A DNA stretch of 64,000 nt, from NCBI GenBank assembly GCA_037127315.1, contig JBBBDQ010000750.1, forward strand, positions 3,548,001 to 3,612,000, given 5' to 3'. The stretch is from Ascarosepion bandense. Lineage: Eukaryota; Mollusca; Cephalopoda; Sepiida; Sepiidae. The notes below the pieces were generated by a model. It was not told where the DNA came from. It saw only the letters and a list, made by a program, of their open reading frames with translations, and ran no database searches. Made by a program: the position numbers and the translations under genes. This document shows, one piece after another, positions 57,595 through 64,000 of the stretch; within the stretch, counting starts at the first letter, position 1, and the number at the start of each line of letters is the position of its first letter.

Positions 57595-57900
57595 TTTATT
57601 TAAGCTAGGTTTAAGCTGTTTGATGTAGATAGCTTCTAGGATTTTGAGTTTTCGTTTATTATTTTCTTGTCTAAGTATATGTGTATTTTCAACAAGTATT
57701 TTTCTGAGAAGTGTGCGTTGATAACCGTGGTGTTTTAAATGTCGGAATATGTTTCAATTGTCATTTAAGTGTAGTGTAAGACACCTTGAGAGCAAGTTAG
57801 TAGTATGGCCAATGTAGATATTATTTAGTTTGTTAAGAGATACATCCTCGAAAGGGGCATTTGAATTTATAAACTACATTAGTTTTTTGCAAATCGCTAG
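57595..57900 (-). pseudogene. GIY-YIG endonuclease remnant of the PLE
   Basis: NVVYKFKCPF at the start, then NNIYIGHTTNLLSRCLTLHL, KHHGYQRTLLRKI and LEAIYIKQLKPSLNKINF. One frameshift precedes YIGHT and a stop interrupts after HLNDN. The metal-binding Glu equivalent appears retained in LEAIYIK. Confidence 0.75.
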
Positions 57901-58380
57901 CAGTGGAGGAGGAGTCGTTGTGGGCGATTGAATTGGATGTAGTGGATTTAGCGTAATAAATGATAAACTTAATTCCTTTGTTAGGGTTTGTCAAAGAAAT
58001 ATTAGTGTTTATGAGTTTTTTAGGATATTTTCGTCTAGTTTGTAGTTGGAGTGCATTTGGCTACGATATAAGAGAGTGATATGTTTGGGATTGGTTGGGC
58101 TAGTACCATGTGTTGTTTTTTCCGTGTTAAGATTTTTAAGAAAATGTCATATTTGTTCATCAGCTATGTAGTTGGGAAAATTATTGTTGATGAGTGTCTG
58201 TTTTATGTTTTTTAGTTTGCTGTGGAAGATCTGTTTTGTAGATGAATTGGTTTTTGCACAATGTAGTAAATTTTTTTATAATGGCTATTTTATGATAGTG
58301 GAGGCATTCACTAATCTAATTGATTGAGTGTGGAGGGATTTTTGTTAGTGGGTTTTTTATTTTTATTTATTTATTTTTTT

Positions 58381-58575
58381 TTATTGTATCACCCCCAGCA
58401 AAGCAGTAATGCCACTGAAGCGCAGGGGGCTATGTAAGAGTGAAAAGATTGGAAAAGAGAAAGCCGGGAACCACATCCTAAACAGGGAACAAGGGATGAG
58501 CCTCTTCACCTGTTCAATAGACGTGGGTGGAGTGTGAACCGGGCGATAGATTAGTCTATCTACTCCAACTGAAAA
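58381..58575 (-). mobile_element. SINE family C inserted in the PLE
   Basis: On the minus strand it runs from ttggagtagatag through ggttcacactccaccc to gccccctgcgcttcagtgg and the tail. The full head-to-tail length matches 37852-38052. Confidence 0.75.
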
Positions 58576-58591
58576 AAAATAAATAAATAAA

Positions 58592-58668
58592 AGAGTGAAA
58601 AGATTGAAAAAGAGAAAGCCGGAAACCACATCCTAAACAGGGAACAAGGGATGAGCCTCTTCACCTAC
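58592..58668 (-). repeat. Partial tandem copy of the inserted SINE-C
   Basis: Repeats the SINE interior gagtgaaaagattg...gatgagcctcttcacct with two substitutions, head to tail with the full copy. The PLE frame resumes at 58669. Local duplication during or after insertion is likely. Confidence 0.75.
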
Positions 58669-58764
58669 GGTGAGATAGTGAATTTATTGTCATCGGTGTT
58701 AATTAGTATGTCAAGGAAAAGAATTTTGTCATTGCTAAGTTCATAAGTGAATTTTAAGACTGAG

Positions 58765-59004
58765 TTATTGTGAAACTTGTTTTTGAAGTTGTAGGATTTC
58801 ATCGGTATTTTTAATTAATAGTAGGATATCATCAATTAGGTATATGGATGGTTTTTTAAAATTTGTAAAAGTAGTATTTTCGAGGTTCGACATATAGAAA
58901 TTGCTAAATGTTGGACCCAGTACTGAACCCATGGAAACACCGTCACGTGTATAAAAACTACTAGCTTGTACTACTGAAGTTCCTTTTGTAGATGCAAACA
59001 ACAT
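58765..59004 (-). pseudogene. PLE reverse transcriptase palm segment
   Basis: Open 79 codons include DGVSMGSVLGPTFSNFYM (motif B) and YLIDDILLLI, where LIDD stands in place of the usual YVDD. The two aspartates of motif C are kept. The segment ends at the LQKQV helix. Upstream RT parts are in other frames. Confidence 0.78.
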
Positions 59005-59375
59005 TATATATATGTAGGATTTTTCTTAAGATGTTGGGATTAATTTTGAGTGGGGGTAATGAAGGATTACTGTAGACATTCCTTATAGTTATATCAATAG
59101 TTTCACTGATGGGTACGTTTGTGAAAAGGTTTTCAAAGTCAAGTGAAGCTATGATTTCATTATTAGGTTTTTTGCTCTTGAGGATTTGGATTGCCTCTAG
59201 AGTTGACTTAATGCTGTATTTACTTGGAAGGTAGGGTGTGATAAGCTGGTTAATATGTTTAGTTAAATGGTATACAGGAGTAGGAATTTGGGATATGATA
59301 GGGCGGAGAGGATAGTTAGGTTTGTGCGTTTTTATGGTTCCGTATATGTAACCAGGTTTGTAGTCGCCAATACTA

Positions 59376-59834
59376 TATAATTAAAATTAACAGATATAAG
59401 CAAACTCATCATTCCTACATTTTCATGATTCTGTCTAATATCGACACCATGATTACTTTATTTCATTTTAACATTTTGGTAAGTCAAAATATGTGCTAGT
59501 CATAAAAGTAATATAAAATTTTTATTAAGTCAATGTGAACAAAAAACTGACCATAACATGATCTTAAATTGGTACCTATAAACATGGTCTTCTAATACTA
59601 GTCACTTACTCACCAGATGATAAAGATATTGGTGGCTTTTCATAGTAGTTGGGATTCTTCACCAATACAGAAAAACCAAAACAATTCTAAGTAATTTTTA
59701 ATTTTATATGCAGTTTTTAAAAAATTGTGTTGGTGTAATGATATAGTGTGATTATAACTATTAAATCCTCAGTAGGTGAAAGTTATTTACTGCAAAGCAT
59801 TTCAATTTTCCACAGAATTGGGCAAAATCTAACC
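59376..59834. other. AT-rich spacer
   Basis: No feature is recognised. Confidence 0.4.
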
Positions 59835-60180
59835 ACAAATAACACAAATTCTGTTGATATTATTACCATAGTTCTTATGTGAACCAACATTCAAAGAGTT
59901 TTCTAAAGATATATTAACCATAGTGGGAGATATGAAAATGTTAGTATATAGTAGCAAATACCAAAATCTGCCATTTTTTAATTTGGCCCAACTCGATAAA
60001 ACCCTTGTAACTCAGGCCACAGTCAAAAGTCCATCACAAAATTTTGTACATATCTTGTCATAAGACCAACAAATTTGTTGTGAAATTTAAAAAGAAATAT
60101 TAAAGATACATTTTTTGAGAAATTAATGGTTGAAGGTCAAGGTCATAATATCTTATTTGACCTTTAAACAAAAAAATTAG
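59835..60180 (+). repeat. Dispersed repeat next to the LTR element
   Basis: Inverted partner of 55350-55640. It ends about 25 bp before the left LTR of the retrotransposon. Confidence 0.7.
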
Positions 60181-60206
60181 TAGATCACCTTTTAGATCTA
60201 TCCAAG

Positions 60207-60460
60207 TGTGGTGAATTACCTTGTAGATCCAAGAGGGCCAGAGTAGCATATCCTATAGGTGCAAGAAAATTGCTCACGATGCAGACTCTCCAGGCACCGA
60301 CACTGGAATGATGGCACGTATGTGGCAGTAATAAGATCAAGGCTGGCAGCACAATATGCAAATTCTTTGGCTTGGTGGGAACATATAAAAAGGCAAGTTC
60401 TTGTTGAGTCGACAGATAGGTTTTCATGTACGTTAAGCATAATTCTCAGCAGTGCGAACA
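60207..60460 (+). repeat. Left LTR
   Basis: 254 bp starting TGTGGTGAATTACC and ending GCGAACA, matching 62808-63023 plus 63306-63334. A TATA-like acatataaaaaggc lies near 60382 and the two LTRs share aagttcttgttgagtc. The LTRs differ at many sites, so the element is old. Confidence 0.75.
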
Positions 60461-60504
60461 ACTATGAGTGGGAGCTCCACACATGGATTGATAATAGTTG
60501 ACTC

Positions 60505-62674
60505 ATGCCATACTCAGAAGAAAGGCTGAGGGCCTCCCAAAGGGTTAATTTCTCTGATGGCCATGCTGCAGCAGAACAAAGAAACCGATGGACTACTGGG
60601 AGCTCAACTGTTACATTGACGCGTTCACTGTTAACGCAAATGTTTGTGCAGCTAAACTACGCAAATGGCAGCAGAACGGTTAAAACATATCTCTGTTGGA
60701 CCTCAAGAGAGCATATTTCCAAGTCCATGTCCAGAAGACTTTGTGGACATTCCAGACTAAAGATCGAAGGAAAGCGGTACTGCCTGACACGTTTGGGGTT
60801 TGACCTAAATGTACCCCACTTATCATGAAGGCCATTGTCAGCACAGTGATGTCACAGGAAGAAGATATTGACTGCATGACATCAGCTTACATTGACAACA
60901 TTTATGTCAACGAAGATGACATTCTTGAGAACACTTGTTCAGAGATCACTTGGCTCAATATGGACTAGAATGCAAAAATCCAGAAAGGCTGGAAGATGGT
61001 GCACAGGTGCTGGGACTGACCGTTAGGATGGAACATGGTGAATTGTAGTGGAAATGTGGAAGCATGATCCCAGAAGCTCCAGACATAGTCACATGATGGA
61101 CTGTGTTCTCTCTGTGTGGGAGGCTTGTTGGGCACTTCCCATTGTGTGAGTGGCTTTTTATGGCTTGTGGAGTTATCAAGAGGAGAGCCAGTGTGGTCAT
61201 GAAGGACTTGGATGATGAAGTGAAGGACACTCTTCTCCAGCATATGATATGTGAGACTGTGGATGCAGTGAAGCGGAATGATCCAGCTCACAGGGATTGG
61301 TGCATGGACTTTCAGAAGATAAACATGTGGGCCAACACAAGTTATTTAGCAATCGGTGTGGTGTTGGAGAAGCACAGGACTGTGCTAGAAGACACTTGTT
61401 GGCTGTGACCTGAAAATGCCCATCATAAAAACCTGGCCAAGCTAGACACTATGTTAAAAAGCATTGGCTCTCCAATAGCAGAGCAAGGTGCTGCACATCA
61501 AGATGGACTCTCCCTGTGTGTACCACTGGGTATCAAACACTCTGACCGGGAAGGTGTGAGTGTATACCAAGGCAGCAAGCAAGATGCTCATCAGAAGATG
61601 GTTGAGTAAAATTCAAGGGACTATTAATGAAAACGAGCTGACTGTGGACATGATGTTGGTGGCATCACCTGAAAACATGGCCAACTGACTGACAACGATG
61701 CTGCAGCGGTGGTTTAACACGATGAAGAGAGAAAAAGGACCAGGGCCATTGATCGGTGAATGAGCTGGATGTGAGTTAAATCCTGTCGATCCACAGGAGT
61801 AGTGGACACCTGGGAGTACGACGCACCACTTAACTTTATCTGGAAAGTTTGCTCAGCAATAACAAAAGCGGCAGTTAAATCAGCCATACAGGAGTGTGAA
61901 GAATGCCAATCAGTAGATCCAGCACCAGTTTGCTGGAAGAAGAAAAAGCTGGAGGTGAGCTAGAATTGGCAGAGGTTAGGAATGGACATAACGCAATTCG
62001 GTTCACGCCATTTCTTAACCCTCAAAGACTGCAGCCCATCACGTTTCTCCATTTGAAAGCAGTTGTCAAGGCAAGACTCAGCAAGTCTAATTTGGCAGCT
62101 GGAGATGATGTTCTTTGAGTGTGGCACCCCCATGTGATCTCCTTATGGACAATGGCAGCCTTTTGCAGCAGGAAGTTTAGAAATTTTCCCCAGATGTGGG
62201 CAATAAGCCAGAAATTTTGTTGTGCGTACACTCCTTCCAGGAATGGCATAGCAGAGTGATGTCACTGTTCAGTAAAACGAATTGCGGCCAGGATGCGCTG
62301 TTCCATCCAAGAGGCTGTCTTTCTGGTACAATGCGACCCCGAAAGATGATAACTCATACTTGACGGCACCAACCAATGCGATTTACTGATATGAAGTCTA
62401 GGTAAGTGGGGTTGATTCTGTGATGACACCCTCTGTTCCTGGTCGTAGCACTTACCAGGTCAGAGATCGTGTGTGGCTCAAACCTTTGCAGAGTCGGTGC
62501 ACCACAAAATTCAGTAGGGGACAGGTAACAAAGATCATTAGCCCACAGTCCTGTCTAGTGAACGGAATGCCCCGTCACGTGAAAGACATGCATCCACATC
62601 ACAGTGTTAGCACCTCAGAGGAAGACTCTGACAGTACAGCATCTTTAGAAAGCGAGTCTAAGTCTGTTTCTTGA
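60505..62674 (+). pseudogene. Pol remnant: RT, RNase H, integrase
   Basis: RT parts lie at about 60660-60960: KIEGKRYCLTRLGF, then SAYIDNIYVNED, where the catalytic pair is Asp-Asn instead of Asp-Asp. RNase H lies near 61280-61690, including WANTSYLAIGVVLEKHRTV. Integrase begins with CEECQSVDPAPVCW near 61895 and continues in broken frames to about 62250. The integrase C-terminus (62420-62674) has RVWLKP and CLVNGMPRHVKDM, related to the F segments at 20545 and 22598. Many frameshifts and stops. RT copies RNA, RNase H removes it and integrase inserts the cDNA; none is functional here. Confidence 0.75.
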
Positions 62675-62807
62675 AAACAGAAATTCGAAGACGAACGATT
62701 CACCTGAAGAGAAAATAGAACCAACCTCATTGCCATTGCGAAGAAGCATCCAGCAAAGATGATCACTGCTAAGCTGCCACACTTGTGATCAGGAGATCGG
62801 TGGGAAG

Positions 62808-63334
62808 TGTAGCAAATTACCTCATAGATCCAAGAGGGCCAGAGTAGCGTAGCTTATAGTTGCGAGCAAATTGCTCATGATGTAGACTCTCCGAGCACTG
62901 ACACTAGAATGATGACGCACATGCATCAGTAGGTAGCATGCTCAATGTGTAAATTCTCTTGGTCTGTGAGAAAGTATAAAACGGCAAGTTCTTGTTGAGT
63001 CAACAGATAGGTTTTTGTGTACAGTCAGCCAGTTAAGTGCCATACGTGAAAGACGCTTGGGCGATCATGTCTCGAAAGAGACATGACTGACTGGGCAGAA
63101 TATTATCCCGCTGTAGGTTGCCATTGCTTTCTGCGGTAGACTGGTTGCCAGCCAAGGCTATAGAATCCAATCTGTCCTGTTATTTAACCCATAACTGGAA
63201 GGAAGAGACGGATTAATACCTTTCCCAAGGGTATTTGCGCGTAAGTGAATGCAATGAATTCAACTGGAATTCAAACTCGGCTCCCCGATTTCTCGTTTGT
63301 GTACACTAAGCGTAATTCTCGGGGTGGTGTACCA
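62808..63334 (+). repeat. Right LTR, split by a SINE
   Basis: Matches the left LTR from TGTAGCAAATTACC (62808) to gtgtaca (63023) and again from 63306 to 63334. Confidence 0.75.
63024..63295 (-). mobile_element. SINE family A inserted in the right LTR
   Basis: Clear copy with intact hairpin (gtctcgaaagagac near 63070). It is 5'-truncated: the A-box part of the tRNA head is missing. A 10-bp target duplication, tttgtgtaca, flanks it (63014-63023 and 63296-63305). It is among the least degraded family A copies. Confidence 0.88.
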
Positions 63335-63885
63335 TGCCAGAATTTGTTAAAAGGGTGTTTCCTGTGTTCATACTACTGACATAATCTTTTCTGCTATACT
63401 AATTACTTTAAAAGATATATAATTTAACTATGTGGGTAAAAAAAAGAATTGAAATATTGATATTTAACTTTATGATTATTTTCCAAAATTCAACTTTTTG
63501 ACAAGGGCCAAAGTGTCATATCTTAGGAACCCTTTCTTTGACCTAGAAATGTAAAATCAGTACTGTTCAATTTCTCTCATGTACCAAATTTCAAGTGTAC
63601 CAAATTTGAAAATATCTTTATTGGTAATGGTCAGACCCTTGTTGATTTAACATGGAATGACTCATTTTTTCTTTCTACCCCCAGATTTGCTGCTACTTCT
63701 GAGTACTGTAAGAAATAGAGTATCTTATGTTTTGTCTTCTCATCTTTCGAGAGCCAATGACATCATTGGCAATAAATATACAAGCAGCTTAAAACAATTT
63801 TATTGTCTTTATTCCCTTCATGTGTTTTTTAGTTCTAATTATGTTAACATATTTCACAAAAATGTGTTATATCCTAGATTATTAC
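63335..63885. other. AT-rich spacer
   Basis: No gene is recognised. A 97-codon frame at 63657-63950 overlaps the 5S-like sequence and is incidental. Confidence 0.4.
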
Positions 63886-64000
63886 TTTACTATTCCTATC
63901 ACATTGAATACACTGGTTCTCGCTTGATCACCGAAGTTAAGCAACATTGAGCCTAGTCAGTATTTAGATGGATGACCGCTTGGGAATACCAGGTGCTGTA
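63886..64000 (+). rRNA. 5S rRNA-like sequence, cut by the window end
   Basis: About 115 of an expected 119-120 nt. Matches to animal 5S rRNA include atcacattgaatacactggt, gatcaccgaagttaagcaac, ggatgaccgcttgggaatac and caggtgctgta. The internal control regions (gttaagcaac; ggatgaccgc) are recognisable. The first 12 nt are poorly conserved, and many differences from typical 5S are G-to-A or C-to-T, as in a decayed copy. It may be a 5S pseudogene or the head of a 5S-derived SINE; the right flank is outside the window. Confidence 0.75.

Larger units (their letters stand above)
57295..59375 (-). mobile_element. Penelope-like element with RT and GIY-YIG remnants
   Basis: The minus strand reads in order: RT N-terminal part (PLRPIISQIPTPVYHLTKHI and IASLDFENLFTNVPI, near 59330-59140), RT motifs B and C (58765-59004), a connector (LINNNFPNYIADEQI near 58190), and the GIY-YIG endonuclease with VVYKFKCP, IYIGHTTNL and LEAIYIKQLKPSLNK (57890-57590). 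A terminal sequence, ggcttatgtaagccgaaagc (57338-57319), has the stem II/GAAA part of a degraded hammerhead. A SINE-C insertion at 58376-58668 splits it. Multiple frameshifts and stops; inactive. Confidence 0.8.
60207..63334 (+). mobile_element. LTR retrotransposon, decayed
   Basis: Two similar LTRs enclose about 2.3 kb with recognisable reverse transcriptase, RNase H and integrase sequence in that order. No gag or protease is recognised in the short region before the RT. RT-RNase H-integrase order fits Ty3/gypsy-like or related groups; I cannot place it further. A SINE lies in the right LTR. Confidence 0.78.

Noticed and set aside
60965..61291. 108-codon minus-strand frame
   Set aside because: Antisense of the retrotransposon RT/RNase H region.

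Overview
The window is AT-rich, repeat-laden animal DNA with no bacterial-style gene density. No complete host gene is visible. The content is tRNA-derived SINEs, a CR1/Jockey-like LINE family with a partner SINE, Penelope-like elements (PLEs) with GIY-YIG endonuclease domains, mariner and pogo-type DNA transposons, decayed LTR retrotransposons and many (TA)n and (CA)n tracts. This mix, and the density of tRNA SINEs and PLEs, best fits a mollusc, most likely a cephalopod. That assignment is inference from element types, not from a diagnostic host gene.

Layout. 1-9.4 kb: AT-rich DNA with one SINE (1.13 kb), a pogo-like MITE (3.05 kb), two foldback elements (5.67 and 9.18 kb), a decayed mariner split by a SINE (6.1-7.2 kb) and two other tRNA-SINE families. 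9.5-13.6 kb: a repeat called here element E, then a PLE 3' portion framed by 203-bp inverted arms, each with a hammerhead-ribozyme-like core, and bordered on both sides by minisatellites. 17.8-18.4 kb: an inverted-arm element whose ends recur around a PLE endonuclease fragment at 41.9 kb. 19.4-24.3 kb: a recent 2,053-bp tandem duplication, E-F-E-F-E, where F is a broken retroelement integrase. 24.8-28.6 kb: relatively TE-poor, with a candidate host coding exon on the minus strand ending in a strong splice donor (26882-27191). 28.6-32.7 kb: two 600-bp inverted arms, apparently identical, the right one embedded in a LINE. 29.5-30.5 kb: a probable solo LTR inside a pogo-like MITE. 32-47 kb: several LINE copies, the partner SINE, a strong hammerhead candidate at 40.54 kb and an RTE-like fragment. 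47-55.3 kb: two dead mariner transposases, perfect hairpins and a possible host first exon near 50.0 kb. 55.7-63.3 kb: an old LINE, a PLE with reverse transcriptase and endonuclease remnants interrupted by a SINE, and an LTR retrotransposon whose right LTR holds a SINE. The window ends inside a 5S rRNA-like sequence.

The best candidates for something undescribed are the hammerhead-like cores (40.54 kb and both PLE arms at 11.3/12.5 kb), the 600-bp inverted duplication placed inside a LINE, and the shared 3' tail that links the LINE to its SINE. Nested insertions give a partial chronology: SINE after mariner, SINE after LTR element, SINE after PLE, and solo LTR after MITE.
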